A stretch of DNA of 64,000 nt from Clostridiales bacterium. GTDB taxonomy: Bacteria > Bacillota > Clostridia > Christensenellales > JAISNN01. Location of the stretch: assembly GCA_031289755.1 (NCBI GenBank), contig JAITOU010000026.1, forward strand, positions 1 to 64,000. The letters are read 5' to 3'. Under the pieces are notes generated by a model. The model ran no database searches. It saw only the letters and a program-made list of their open reading frames with translations, and had not been told where the DNA came from. Position 1 is the stretch's first letter. Every line of letters starts with the position of its first letter. Positions 16,037 to 24,937 of this stretch are shown here, one piece after another. A program made the position numbers and the translations under genes.

Positions 16037-17176
16037 TTAGCCGAGAACTAAGGCGATTATCAGACCGCCGACAATCGCCGAAGCGACTTGTCCGGAGACG
16101 TTTGCTCCGACCGCGTGCATAAGGAGATAATTTGTCGGGTCTTCCTTTCTGCCGAGCTTGTGGACGACTCTCGCCGACATAGGGAAGGCGGAAATACCCG
16201 CCGCGCCTATCATCGGATTGATTTTTTTCTTTAAAAAGAGATTCATGACGTCGGCGAAGAGTACGCCGCCTATCGTGTCAAAGATAAAGGCGAAAAGTCC
16301 GAGACCGACTATCATGAGCGTTTCCAGAGAGAGAAAAGCTTCGGCACGCATTTGTGACGCGATGGTTATTCCGAGCAGTAAGGTGATGAGATTTACAAGT
16401 TCGTTTTGAGCGGTTTTGGAAAGCTGGTTCAAAACGCCGCATTCTCTCAATAGATTGCCGAACATGAGAAAGCCGATAAGAGCAAGACTCTTAGGCGCGA
16501 TAAGTCCGGAGATGAGCGTGATGACGATAGGGAATAATATCCTGACGGTCTTAGATACGGGCTTGATTATCTGGTCGTCCATTCTTATCAGCCGTTGTTT
16601 TTTTGTAGTGACGAGCTTGATGACGGGCGGCTGTATGATAGGCACGAGAGCCATGTAAGAATAGGCGACGATTGTGATAGCGCCGAGATAATTACTGCCG
16701 AGAGCCCGTGCTACGAGTATCGACGTCGGTCCGTCGGCTGCTCCGATTATGCCGATTGACGCGGCGTCGCCTATTTCAAAGACGCCGGTCAGGGAAGCGA
16801 AGAGTATAGTAATAAAGATACCGAGTTGGGCAAAGCCGCCGAGCAGCATAAGCTTTGGATTTGATATGAGCGGTCCGAAATCTATCATTGCGCCTATGCC
16901 GATAAAGAGCAGGATAGGCATGGCTTCGGATGTGTTGACTCCTACTTCAAAGAGCCAATCCAAAATGCCGGGCGTTATGATAGTGCCGTCCGCCGCGACT
17001 TCGTTTAGGACGTTTGTAAGCGGCATATTGACGAGTATGCAGCCTAACCCGATAGGGAGAAGGAGCATAGGCTCCATGTCGCGCTTGATGGCGAGATAGA
17101 TGAGAATGAAGCCGATGAGCCACATAACAGGCTCTTTCCAGGACAGTCCGTTAATTCCTTCAAATAAAAAGTCCAT
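16037..17176 (-). CDS. oadB: sodium ion-translocating decarboxylase beta subunit
   Basis: The 379-residue protein has about ten membrane segments and clear family motifs: IGIGAMIDFGPLISNPK, GIIGAADGPTSILVA (the Asp-containing sodium channel segment), and GAAGISAFPMSARVVHKLG near the end. This subunit couples decarboxylation of oxaloacetate, methylmalonyl-CoA or glutaconyl-CoA to sodium export. Which one cannot be told without the alpha subunit. No good Shine-Dalgarno site is near the ATG. The gamma subunit follows. Confidence 0.93.
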   Translation of the reverse strand: MDFLFEGINGLSWKEPVMWLIGFILIYLAIKRDMEPMLLLPIGLGCILVNMPLTNVLNEVAADGTIITPGILDWLFEVGVNTSEAMPILLFIGIGAMIDFGPLISNPKLMLLGGFAQLGIFITILFASLTGVFEIGDAASIGIIGAADGPTSILVARALGSNYLGAITIVAYSYMALVPIIQPPVIKLVTTKKQRLIRMDDQIIKPVSKTVRILFPIVITLISGLIAPKSLALIGFLMFGNLLRECGVLNQLSKTAQNELVNLITLLLGITIASQMRAEAFLSLETLMIVGLGLFAFIFDTIGGVLFADVMNLFLKKKINPMIGAAGISAFPMSARVVHKLGRKEDPTNYLLMHAVGANVSGQVASAIVGGLIIALVLG

Positions 17177-17236
17177 TTTTTGTGCGGTATAATATCCTTG
17201 TATTAACCGGTTGCGGCGGTCTGTGATATTATATCC

Positions 17237-18091
17237 TTAGTTCTTTAAAATGTCGTTGTTTTCCGTTTCTTGATTTTTTAGAAGCTCGTTGTATATTTTT
17301 TCTTCGTTATATGTAAGGTACTTTTTGATTTTTTCGATATTGCGCGGCATGACCGCGTAATGGGTGACCTTGTGGGTGGGGAGCGAGAGAGCCAATCTTT
17401 TTATCTCATTGCCGACTTGCTTGATGAGCTTTTCTTCGGCTTCCGAATCTTCAAGGTCGGTATCGAAGGCGATAGGCGTTCCTACGCACACGATGTCTAA
17501 GGCTTTGCAGCAATACACCGGCACTGCGTAAGGGGCTTTGCCGATGTGTTTACGGCAAATTCCGAAGGTCTTAAACGCGCCCTTTTGTATAGTGTCCATA
17601 TATTCGTTGTCGGGGTCGGGGATAAGCGAATCGGGAAAAATAACGACGTCGAGTCCTTCTTTGAGCGTTTCAATGGTCTTTGCAAAGGTGGTCTTGACGC
17701 GTATATCTCTGTATACGGGAATAACTCCGGAAGCCTTAAAGATACCGCACATTACGGGCGCCATGAGATAGGAAAGGACGCGGCAGAGCGGAAAGAGCTT
17801 CTCGGCATTAGGAAAAATCGTCTTCATTATCTGGTCGGGCGCGGTTTTTAGGGAAAGCATATTTGCGCTTGACCACGCTCTAAAACTCCTTTCCGCCGAA
17901 AAAAGCATAGCCATAGGACCGTAATCGTTGGCATGATTAGCGATAAAGATGACCGGCTCTGACGGTATGGGAGCTTCCCTTATCACCTTAGGACGCTTAA
18001 AAGGCTTTGACAAAAAGAAAAGCGTCTTAAATATAAGGTGGGGTCTGCGTACCTTTGAATAGGGTTTTGTAGGAGAATAGTATTTTTTCAT
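17237..18091 (-). CDS. lysophospholipid acyltransferase-like (PlsC superfamily)
   Basis: The start at 18091 is chosen because GAGGA precedes it; upstream in-frame Met codons have no ribosome binding site. The 284-residue protein shows the block IFIANHANDYGP (residues about 47-58) where PlsC has NHx4D, and later VVIFPDSLIPDPDNEYMDTIQKGAFK, similar to the PlsC glycerophosphate-binding region. The His-Asp spacing is not canonical, so activity or substrate may differ. Such proteins acylate lysophosphatidic acid at the membrane. Confidence 0.65.
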   Translation of the reverse strand: MKKYYSPTKPYSKVRRPHLIFKTLFFLSKPFKRPKVIREAPIPSEPVIFIANHANDYGPMAMLFSAERSFRAWSSANMLSLKTAPDQIMKTIFPNAEKLFPLCRVLSYLMAPVMCGIFKASGVIPVYRDIRVKTTFAKTIETLKEGLDVVIFPDSLIPDPDNEYMDTIQKGAFKTFGICRKHIGKAPYAVPVYCCKALDIVCVGTPIAFDTDLEDSEAEEKLIKQVGNEIKRLALSLPTHKVTHYAVMPRNIEKIKKYLTYNEEKIYNELLKNQETENNDILKN

Positions 18092-18382
18092 ACATTTCCT
18101 CATTCGCACAACCGGGCGGTTGCCGACCGATTTTGCCGCGATAGGGCATTAATGCCGTCCTGCGTTTGTTGCCGGCAAATAACCGAAGTGCCGGATTGTA
18201 CGGATGCGCCGCGTGATTTTGGCAACATCCTTGTTCGGAAATAGTATATATTTTATCGGGGAAAAAGTCAAGAAAAATGCCTGATTTTTGTGGTATACTA
18301 TAAGGGACGTCCTGCCAATATTTACCTATTTAAGTATAGGGTGATTTTAAAGAAAAATTATGTCGACTATATAAGGATAGAA

Positions 18383-18542
18383 AAGGATAATTGTACGAAA
18401 TAAAAGCAAGGTGTATTATATATAGAATAGGGAATAGAGAAACGGAGCGTTTTAAGTAATAAAAACGAGGTATAGAAGCATTGAAATCATAAATAACGGT
18501 ATTATACGGAATACGGAAGATTTGACAACATGATATAATGAT
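18383..18542 (+). pseudogene. decayed duplicate of the start of the PPC-domain gene
   Basis: This stretch repeats 18627-18770, which holds the upstream region and first codons of the following gene. Shared pieces include AGAAGCATTGAAATCATAAATAA-type sequence before the ribosome binding site and GAAGATTTGACAA-ATGAT inside the gene. In this copy GGAG and ATG have been lost (ACGG and ACG), and the frame stops soon after, so it is a tandem-duplication remnant. Confidence 0.65.
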
Positions 18543-18733
18543 GTAAAAGGATAACGATATTGATTATATAGTGATTAAAAGAATAACCGTACTAACTATA
18601 TAATTTATTAAAAAGAATAACTATACGAAAATAGAAGCAAGGTATTATATAGAATATGGAATGGACACACTGAGCGTTTTTGAGTAAGAAAACGCGGTAT
18701 AGAAGCATTGAAATCATAAATAAGGAGTATTAT

Positions 18734-19153
18734 ATGGAATACAGAAGATTTGACAATATGATTATCGCGAGAATAGACAAGGGCGAAGAGATTTTGTCCG
18801 TCATAACAAAGATAATTGAAAAAGAAAACATAAAGCTCGGCAGCGTATCGGCTGTCGGTGCGATAAACTATCTCAAAGCCGGATTGTTCGAGCCGAAAGA
18901 AAAGAATTACTTAGTCAATGTTTTTGAGAAGGATATGGAGATAGTTTCTTTTATAGGCAATATAACGGCGATGAACGGCAAACCGTATATTCATGTCCAT
19001 ATCGCCGCCGCCGATTCGGTGGGAAAAACCGTCGGCGGTCATCTGAGCGCGGCTGTCGTGAGTCTTACGGCAGAGATGATTATCAATATATACAACGGGG
19101 AAGTAGGACGCGCTTTTGACGGAGATATAGGACTAAATCTTTTGAAGTTTTAG
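18734..19153 (+). CDS. PPC/DUF296 domain protein
   Basis: ATG 18734 follows AAGGAG by seven bases, giving 139 residues that are almost entirely a PPC (DUF296) domain. Features are FDNMIIARIDKGEEIL, IKLGSVSAVGAINY, the metal-binding-like block PYIHVHIAAAD, and GGHLSAAVV. Bacterial stand-alone PPC proteins form trimers of unknown function. The family is often annotated as DNA-binding from its plant relatives, but no AT-hook is present here. Its 5' end has been duplicated upstream. Confidence 0.85.
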   Translation: MEYRRFDNMIIARIDKGEEILSVITKIIEKENIKLGSVSAVGAINYLKAGLFEPKEKNYLVNVFEKDMEIVSFIGNITAMNGKPYIHVHIAAADSVGKTVGGHLSAAVVSLTAEMIINIYNGEVGRAFDGDIGLNLLKF

Positions 19154-19198
19154 AGCGGCGAAAACATAGTAAAATAAGAAACGACGCGGTATAGACCC

Positions 19199-19420
19199 TT
19201 TTTTATTGTAAATCGGGCGTTTGGGAATCAAAGAAAAGATAAGAAAGTATCGGGAAGAGATACTTTCTTTTTTATTGTGCGGAATAGAGCGTCATAAAGA
19301 CAGGGGAAGATAGGAAACGATGGTTTTTTTATTGTGCGGAATAAAAAGCTGTAAAATCAAAGAAAAGATAAGAAACTACATTTTCATTGTGCAGAAGATA
19401 GCCTTGTAAAAGTAGGGGAT
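19199..19420. repeat. degenerate tandem repeats with a terminator hairpin
   Basis: TTTTATTGT-type motifs recur near 19201, 19270, 19328 and 19383. They are spaced about 56-69 bases apart and each is followed by purine-rich sequence such as AAAGAAAAGATAAGAAA. The first unit contains an 11-bp perfect hairpin (19241-19251 with 19259-19269) and a T-run, a good terminator for the PPC gene. Confidence 0.65.
19241..19273 (+). terminator. terminator of the PPC-domain gene
   Basis: AAGAAAGTATC (19241-19251) pairs perfectly with GATACTTTCTT (19259-19269), followed by T residues. Confidence 0.8.
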
Positions 19421-19980
19421 ATATTTTTTTCGCACGGTATAGTGCTGTCAAGAATACGGTTTTAGCTTTCTTACAAATATGGAATAAGGTTTGCGGTTTT
19501 GAGTAAGCGGTTTTGAGTAAACCGATTAGCGATTGGGCCATAGCCCTTTTTATCTCAATGGGGCAAGTTGGGTCGCGCGCGTATGCGCGTGTTTGTGTGT
19601 GGGAATTATTCCGTTTTTTTTTAAGGGACGGTTCGGGGCGGGGGATTCGGCGGAATAGGGCTTATAGAGTTTCGTTTTATGAAATGGTTCATGTGTTGGT
19701 ATGGTTAAGACGCTTCTATACCGTCGAGAACGCGAAAAACACGTGTCTTTTTTGCTATCTCTTGTGTCTATTTGCGCGGTAAAACACAAAAAAGGTGCAT
19801 GCACGGTCAAAAAAATCAATATTTTTTACTTTTTTTGTTATTTTATGCTTGCAATAATGTGAAAAACAATATATAATTAAAATAAATTATAATACTAAAC
19901 TTGTATTCTAATATTCGAGTTTGGAAGTATAGAGCTTTGTCCTTATTATTTTTTACCGGAGGTATACGCATTATAGGATT
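19421..19980 (+). other. intergenic region without a supported gene
   Basis: It holds two CGGTATAG octamers (19435 on plus, 19716 on minus) and an AT-rich block at 19800-19915 that probably contains the promoter of the next operon. A GGAGGT site lies at 19958-19963. An 89-codon frame in this region has no start signal and is not reported as a gene. Confidence 0.5.
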
Positions 19981-20172
19981 TTGAGCGAAAATAAATTATC
20001 ATTTGAACCACCGACGGCGTCGGACTTGAAAATCGATATTAAAACGGCACACAGCACCAAGGTTTACTTTGACTTGCCGAATACGGTTGTGTATATACAA
20101 CGACGGTTTTTAATTCGGGGAATAGACGCGGCGGAGAGAATGATGTTGATATATAAAATTTTAAATGTTTAG
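19981..20172 (+). CDS. small hypothetical protein upstream of the Sel1 gene
   Basis: A 63-codon frame beginning at TTG 19981 ends 12 bases before the next ATG. GGAGGT lies 17 bases upstream of the TTG, an unusually long distance; ATT at 19978 is an alternative start. Content is protein-like (SFEPPTASDLKIDIKTAH, FDLPNTVVYIQRRFLIRGID) but no family is recognised. It may be a real leader gene or the tail of a decayed gene. Confidence 0.4.
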   Translation: MSENKLSFEPPTASDLKIDIKTAHSTKVYFDLPNTVVYIQRRFLIRGIDAAERMMLIYKILNV

Positions 20173-20184
20173 GAGAAATTTAAA

Positions 20185-23100
20185 ATGATTAAAAGAAGGT
20201 ATGTGTTAGCTTTTCTTTTCTTGGCCTTAGCTATTGCGGGCATCGCCGTCGAAATTATTCTTGTAGCGACGGGAGATATCGAGTATTTATCGCATATGTC
20301 GGTTATTACCGGTATCCTTATCGAATTGTGGCTTTTGATAGCCTCATTAGGTATTATTTTTGGGTACAAAAGATTTAAAGGCACTTTGGGGATTATAGGA
20401 GCGAGAGTTCAAGGTGCGCTGTCTACTTATGCAATCGGTGTGGCGTTGGTGTTTTGGTTTGCGCTTGCCGGTCGTATCGCCCCTTTTAACAATGACGTTT
20501 GGATAACCGGCTTCGTCGGTTTCGCAAATATATTAAATAACGCAATATTGCCGTTGTTCATGTTATTCGTATGGATATTCTTTCCTATCGACAAAAAACG
20601 TCCTAAGAAGAGCGACCCTGTTTTTTGGTTGATACCGCTGTATGTGTACTTTTTCGTGCTTATCATAATCGGTATGAATACAAATTGGTTTCCTTATGCT
20701 TTCTTAGACCCGAATTGGGCTTTTGGCTTGATAGGCGGAGACGTTATACTTACACTGCTTTTGGCTCTTGCGGTTACCGCCGCGCTTGCCGCAGTCTTTT
20801 ATTACGTCGGTAAGCTTCTTGTGCTTTTGCGCATCAGACAGCTTGACGGAAAGGAGAGAACGTCTACGGCGGAGCTTTTGCTTATCGACGAATCTATGGG
20901 AAATCTCTTCTCACGCGGTTCTGCGGCAGGCGAAAAGGTCAAGAAGACCAGAGTCAAGAAAGACAGAGAAATTTTTGGTAACGGTTACGACGGAGAGGAT
21001 TTAGACAAAATCGTCAACCTTTACAAAAAGCCGGCGGACGAAGGGGATGCCTATGCTCAGCTCGTTTGGGGTGTTGTAAACGAGAAGGGTCTCGGAATCC
21101 CGCAGGATTATGTTCAGGCGGCGTATTGGTACGCGACGTCTGCCGAAGGCAACAATTCCGACGGACAAAACAATTTGGGCGTGCTTTACGAAAAAGGCTT
21201 GGGTGTTACGCAGGATTACGACAAATCCGCAGGTCTTTACAGAAGTGCCGCCGCAAAGGGCAATGCAAACGCACAGTACAATTTGGGCAGAGCCTATTAC
21301 AACGGCTGGGGTGTTCCGCAGGACTACGAAAGGGCGGCGGAATGGTATAAAAAATCAGCCGACCAAGGCAACGCAAAGGCTCAGAACAATCTTGCAGATT
21401 GCTGTGAAAAGGGCTTGGGCGTAGAAAAAGACACGGTTTTGGCGGAAAGACTTCGCAAGAGAGCCGGAGAGAAAGACCCGATTTTTGCGAACGAACACAT
21501 CATCTGCTACGAAGCGGCGGCATATCCCGATAACGACGATGTATTTAGCCGCGCTTACGAGACATATTCAAAGCCTGCCGAAGAAGGCAATGCGGACGCT
21601 CAGCTCATACTCGGCGTTGCAAACGAAAAAGGTTTGGGCGTCCCGAAGGATGCGGGACAAGCGGCTTATTGGTACGCTAAGGCAGCCAAACAGGGCAATC
21701 CCGATGCTCAAAACAATTTAGGCGTATTGTACAACAGGGGTGAAGGCGTCCAAAAAGACGACGCTAAGGCGGCTAAGTGGTACGATAAGGCGATAGCGCA
21801 AGACGATGCCAATGCGGAATACAATGCGGCGAACGGTTATTACAACGGCAAGGGCGTAGAAAAAGACTACGCGAAAGCCCTTGACCTGTATACAAAGGCG
21901 GCCGAGCAGGGTAATTCCGACGCGCAAAACAATTTGGCTTATATGTACGAAAAAGGCTACGGCACGCCGCAAGACTTGGAAAAAGCTAAATATTGGTATG
22001 CGAGAGCCGCAGAGCAGGGCAATGAAAATACCCTTAAAAGCTTAGGTATGTCTTATAAACCGTCGGAATATCCGCTTTATATCGGTTATACCGACAGCGT
22101 GAACGGCAATAAAAATGCCTATCAGAGATTGGTGGACGACGAAGCGATAGCGGCGAGAGAAGCCAAAGCGGTAGAAGACGCACGCAAAGCGGCTAAGGAA
22201 GCCGAAGAAAGATACAGGGCTATAAAGGCAGAAGAAGAAGCGGCAAAGAAAGAAGGCAGAGAGCCGGTTTATAGCCGCGAAGACATCGAGAAGGCTTACA
22301 GAGCCTTTAAGGATGCGGAAGAAGCTTATTTGCAGGCTAAGGCAATCGAAGAAGCTTACAGAGAAGCGAGAAACGCCGAAATGGCAAAGATGGAAGCCAA
22401 GATTACCGAAGACACTTACAAAGCGGCAAAGGCTGCCGAAGAAGCTAAGGCGGCGCAAGAAAGAGCCGAAGCCGCAGCGGCAAGAGCGTCCGAAGATGCG
22501 AGATACGCCAAAAACGCCAAAGACGCTGCCGACGAAGCCGCGAGAAAGGCGGCGGAAGAAACCGCAAGAAAGGCAGAGGAAGAAGCTAAGGGCAAGAAAA
22601 AAGTTGTTGACGATGATGACGACGACGAGTATTCTTCCGTCGAAAGCTTCTCTATCCTTTCGGGCGAGGGCAAGAAGGGCGGCGAAGAAGGCGACGAAAC
22701 TCCGGTTATGGACATTCCTGACGGATATGTCTATCAGGACGGCTGGTATTATGTAAGCGAGACGGGAGAGCGTGTGGAATTCACGGGTATCCGCGACGAC
22801 TTCTATACCAATCTGCCCGACGAGCTAAAACCCGAATTTAAAGATTTGTTTGTAGACGGCAGAAGAATCAACATTCCGAGATTTCCGTTCTATGTAATCG
22901 ACGGCGACAACACGATGTTTTTCAGACTTGTGTTCACCTACATTACGAGATATAGAAAGGTCATTTCCATAGAATTACTCGACATTCTGTACAGCTATCT
23001 TGTCGACAAATTTACCGGCAATTACAGCATCGTCGCAAAAATTAACGACAAGCTCATAAGGATATATTTTGCAAGACGCAAAGAGCCGGGAGTGCAGGAC

Positions 23101-23358
23101 AAATGCGAAGCTAAATGCCGCGAGGATATCGAATACAATCTCAAAAATGTATCCGATTATCCGTCAAATCTGTATTCATTCAAACGACTTGTAATGATTT
23201 TGGAACGTCAGGACAATCTCTACGAAGCACGCGATTATTGCAAAAAAGCACTTGAACTCGGTCTTGTAGACGGAACAAAGGCGGGATATCCGGGCAGACT
23301 CGAAAGAATCGAGAGAAGAATAGCGGAAGAAGAGGCGGTTAAATCTCTTAGATTGTAA
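20185..23358 (+). CDS. membrane protein with Sel1 repeats and a coiled coil
   Basis: The 1057-residue protein has three parts. Residues about 1-215 contain six hydrophobic segments. Residues about 273-610 hold two blocks of four Sel1-like repeats (for example AAYWYATSAEGNNSDGQNNL and AEWYKKSADQGNAKAQNNL), separated by a short spacer; the second block repeats the first in order, indicating an internal duplication. Residues about 645-805 are an Ala/Glu/Lys/Arg-rich coiled coil ending in an acidic run (DDDDDDE). The last 200 residues are a folded domain that starts PDGYVYQDGWYY and ends in TPR-like helices. Sel1 repeats mediate protein contacts. A scaffold role at the membrane is inferred. Confidence 0.85.
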   Translation: MIKRRYVLAFLFLALAIAGIAVEIILVATGDIEYLSHMSVITGILIELWLLIASLGIIFGYKRFKGTLGIIGARVQGALSTYAIGVALVFWFALAGRIAPFNNDVWITGFVGFANILNNAILPLFMLFVWIFFPIDKKRPKKSDPVFWLIPLYVYFFVLIIIGMNTNWFPYAFLDPNWAFGLIGGDVILTLLLALAVTAALAAVFYYVGKLLVLLRIRQLDGKERTSTAELLLIDESMGNLFSRGSAAGEKVKKTRVKKDREIFGNGYDGEDLDKIVNLYKKPADEGDAYAQLVWGVVNEKGLGIPQDYVQAAYWYATSAEGNNSDGQNNLGVLYEKGLGVTQDYDKSAGLYRSAAAKGNANAQYNLGRAYYNGWGVPQDYERAAEWYKKSADQGNAKAQNNLADCCEKGLGVEKDTVLAERLRKRAGEKDPIFANEHIICYEAAAYPDNDDVFSRAYETYSKPAEEGNADAQLILGVANEKGLGVPKDAGQAAYWYAKAAKQGNPDAQNNLGVLYNRGEGVQKDDAKAAKWYDKAIAQDDANAEYNAANGYYNGKGVEKDYAKALDLYTKAAEQGNSDAQNNLAYMYEKGYGTPQDLEKAKYWYARAAEQGNENTLKSLGMSYKPSEYPLYIGYTDSVNGNKNAYQRLVDDEAIAAREAKAVEDARKAAKEAEERYRAIKAEEEAAKKEGREPVYSREDIEKAYRAFKDAEEAYLQAKAIEEAYREARNAEMAKMEAKITEDTYKAAKAAEEAKAAQERAEAAAARASEDARYAKNAKDAADEAARKAAEETARKAEEEAKGKKKVVDDDDDDEYSSVESFSILSGEGKKGGEEGDETPVMDIPDGYVYQDGWYYVSETGERVEFTGIRDDFYTNLPDELKPEFKDLFVDGRRINIPRFPFYVIDGDNTMFFRLVFTYITRYRKVISIELLDILYSYLVDKFTGNYSIVAKINDKLIRIYFARRKEPGVQDKCEAKCREDIEYNLKNVSDYPSNLYSFKRLVMILERQDNLYEARDYCKKALELGLVDGTKAGYPGRLERIERRIAEEEAVKSLRL

Positions 23359-23383
23359 GAGAAATACCGTGTAAATCAGATAA

Positions 23384-23421
23384 AGCGGGCTGTTTTTTGA
23401 TAAAACAGTCTGCTTTTTTTT
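23384..23421 (+). terminator. terminator of the Sel1-repeat gene
   Basis: AGCGGGCTGTTTT (23384-23396) pairs with AAAACAGTCTGCT (23402-23414) with two G-U pairs, followed by eight T residues. Confidence 0.85.
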
Positions 23422-23537
23422 GACGTTTTTATTCAATATGTGCGTTTTTTACTTTACAATCGGCGCATAATCATATATAATAAATTAGCAAAATTTTTAA
23501 GCAATTTTTTGCGGTAGGTCTTTTTTTTAAGACCGAA

Positions 23538-23608
23538 ACATCCTTATTCGGATTTTGAAAACCGAAGCACAGCGTCAAAGCTTGTGCGTATGAGGATAAG
23601 TCCGAATC
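23538..23608 (+). promoter_or_regulatory. candidate S6:S18 ribosomal leader
   Basis: Directly upstream of rpsF, ATCCTTAT (23540-23547) can pair with ATGAGGAT (23590-23597), and ATTCGGA with TCCGAAT (23601-23607). The inner hairpin GCACAGC/GCTTGTGC is preceded by ACCGAAG. The known S6:S18 leader has a long stem with a conserved CCG bulge bound by the S6-S18 complex, giving autoregulation. Position and the ACCGA element fit; the exact fold was not computed. Confidence 0.5.
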
Positions 23609-23632
23609 AATTGACCAAAAGGAGGTAAGAAA

Positions 23633-23914
23633 ATGAATAAATACGAAGTATTGTATATTATTCAGAACGAGCTTAGTGACGAGCAAAAGACGGCGTTGAT
23701 TGATAAATTTAAAGCAATCATCGAAACGTCGGGGGGAACGGTTGAGTCGTTGGATAAGTGGGGCGCAAAAAAATACGCCTACACTATCGACCACAAGACC
23801 GAAGGATATTATGTCCTTATGAATTTTTCTTCCGAACCGTCTGTCCCTCATGAATTAGAGAGACAAATGCAAATCACCGAAGGTTTCGTCCGAAAGATGA
23901 TAATCAAAAAATAA
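23633..23914 (+). CDS. rpsF: 30S ribosomal protein S6
   Basis: The 93-residue protein matches S6: MNKYEVLYIIQNELSDEQ at the start, VESLDKWGAKKYAYTIDHKTEGYYVLMNF in the middle and ERQMQITEGFVRKMI at the end. It binds S18 on the small subunit. AGGAGG precedes the ATG. It is the first gene of the rpsF-ssb-rpsR operon. Confidence 0.97.
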   Translation: MNKYEVLYIIQNELSDEQKTALIDKFKAIIETSGGTVESLDKWGAKKYAYTIDHKTEGYYVLMNFSSEPSVPHELERQMQITEGFVRKMIIKK

Positions 23915-23930
23915 AGAGGCAGAGAACAAT

Positions 23931-24356
23931 ATGAATAAAGTATGCTTAGTGGGCAACCTTACAAAAGACCCGGAATTATCCACAACGACATCGGGAATAT
24001 CTATTTGCCGGTTTACGTTGGCGGTTCAAAGGCGTTTTCAGAGCGCGGACGGAACACGGGAAGCTGATTTTTTGCCTATCATAGTTTGGAGAGCGCAAGC
24101 CGAAAACTGTGCCAAATATCTCAAAAAGGGAAACAAAGCCGCCGTTGTCGGTACGATTCAAACAAGGTCGTACGACGCTCAGGACGGCACTAAGAGATAT
24201 GTCACGGAGATAATCGCCGACGAAGTGCAGTTTTTGAGTGCGAGAGAGAGCATAGCCGAGCAATCGGCAGGCGACGAATATGAGCCGCTCCCAAAATACG
24301 AGAAAAACGAGAGAAAAGCCGAGTTAAAACCGGTAGACGAAGATTTGCCGTTTTAA
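23931..24356 (+). CDS. ssb: single-stranded DNA-binding protein
   Basis: The 141-residue protein has one OB fold (MNKVCLVGNLTKDPEL, ISICRFTLAVQRRF, LPIIVWRAQAENCAKYLKKG, VGTIQTRSYDAQDGTKRYVTEIIADEVQFL). A short linker leads to the acidic tip DEDLPF that recruits repair and replication partners. It lies 16 bases after rpsF in the standard Firmicutes order. Confidence 0.97.
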   Translation: MNKVCLVGNLTKDPELSTTTSGISICRFTLAVQRRFQSADGTREADFLPIIVWRAQAENCAKYLKKGNKAAVVGTIQTRSYDAQDGTKRYVTEIIADEVQFLSARESIAEQSAGDEYEPLPKYEKNERKAELKPVDEDLPF

Positions 24357-24448
24357 AAAAAACGGCTTACATTAATTGAATTTTGTTTTGCGGTCAAAAG
24401 GGTGACGGATTGCGCCGTCCTGCCGCAAATATTTTATGGAGGATAACA

Positions 24449-24694
24449 ATGAGTGATAATAGCGTAAAACGTCCGATGAAACGCATTCCTAAGAAAAAGG
24501 TTTGTGTCTTCTGCGTCGAAAAAACCGACGAAGCGGACTATAAAGACGTTGGCAAGCTTAAAAAGTTTGTAACGGAAAAGGGTAAGATGATGCCGAGAAG
24601 AATGACCGGCGTCTGCGCGAAGCATCAGCGTATGCTTGCCGAATCTATCAAACGCGCCAGAATAATGGCATTACTGCCTTTTAAGGGCGAATAA
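24449..24694 (+). CDS. rpsR: 30S ribosomal protein S18
   Basis: ATG 24449 with GGAGG upstream gives 81 residues. The S18 core is clear: [43 protein letters not shown] and [12 protein letters not shown]. It partners with S6. It lies about 90 bases after ssb and is followed by a strong terminator. Confidence 0.97.
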   Translation: MSDNSVKRPMKRIPKKKVCVFCVEKTDEADYKDVGKLKKFVTEKGKMMPRRMTGVCAKHQRMLAESIKRARIMALLPFKGE

Positions 24695-24726
24695 GTTTTT
24701 TGCAATGACAAAAAAATAAAAAATAG

Positions 24727-24773
24727 GCGTTAGCGGTTTTGTACGGAAGTACGGAACGCTAACGCTTTTTTTT
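24727..24773 (+). terminator. terminator of the rpsF operon
   Basis: GCGTTAGCG (24727-24735) pairs perfectly with CGCTAACGC (24757-24765), with a further inner GTAC pairing, followed by eight T residues. The same GCGTTAGCG arm sequence occurs in the terminator at 29.45 kb. Confidence 0.9.
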
Positions 24774-24937
24774 GTTTTTTAAAATCAAGATTTTGTAAGA
24801 TATATTTACAAATCAGGAGCAGGCAATTAAGGGCTTTTATGATGTTTTGAAAGGGGAGTGGGGAAAAGCTTTTTTTAAAAGTTTGCCCCACATTCTTTAT
24901 TATAGAGAAATAAATTTCTTGAAATTATCTATTTCCA

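Noticed and set aside
19513-19782. Frames on both strands near 19.5-19.8 kb
   Set aside because: No start signals, Arg/Tyr/Leu-skewed content and no similarity to a family.
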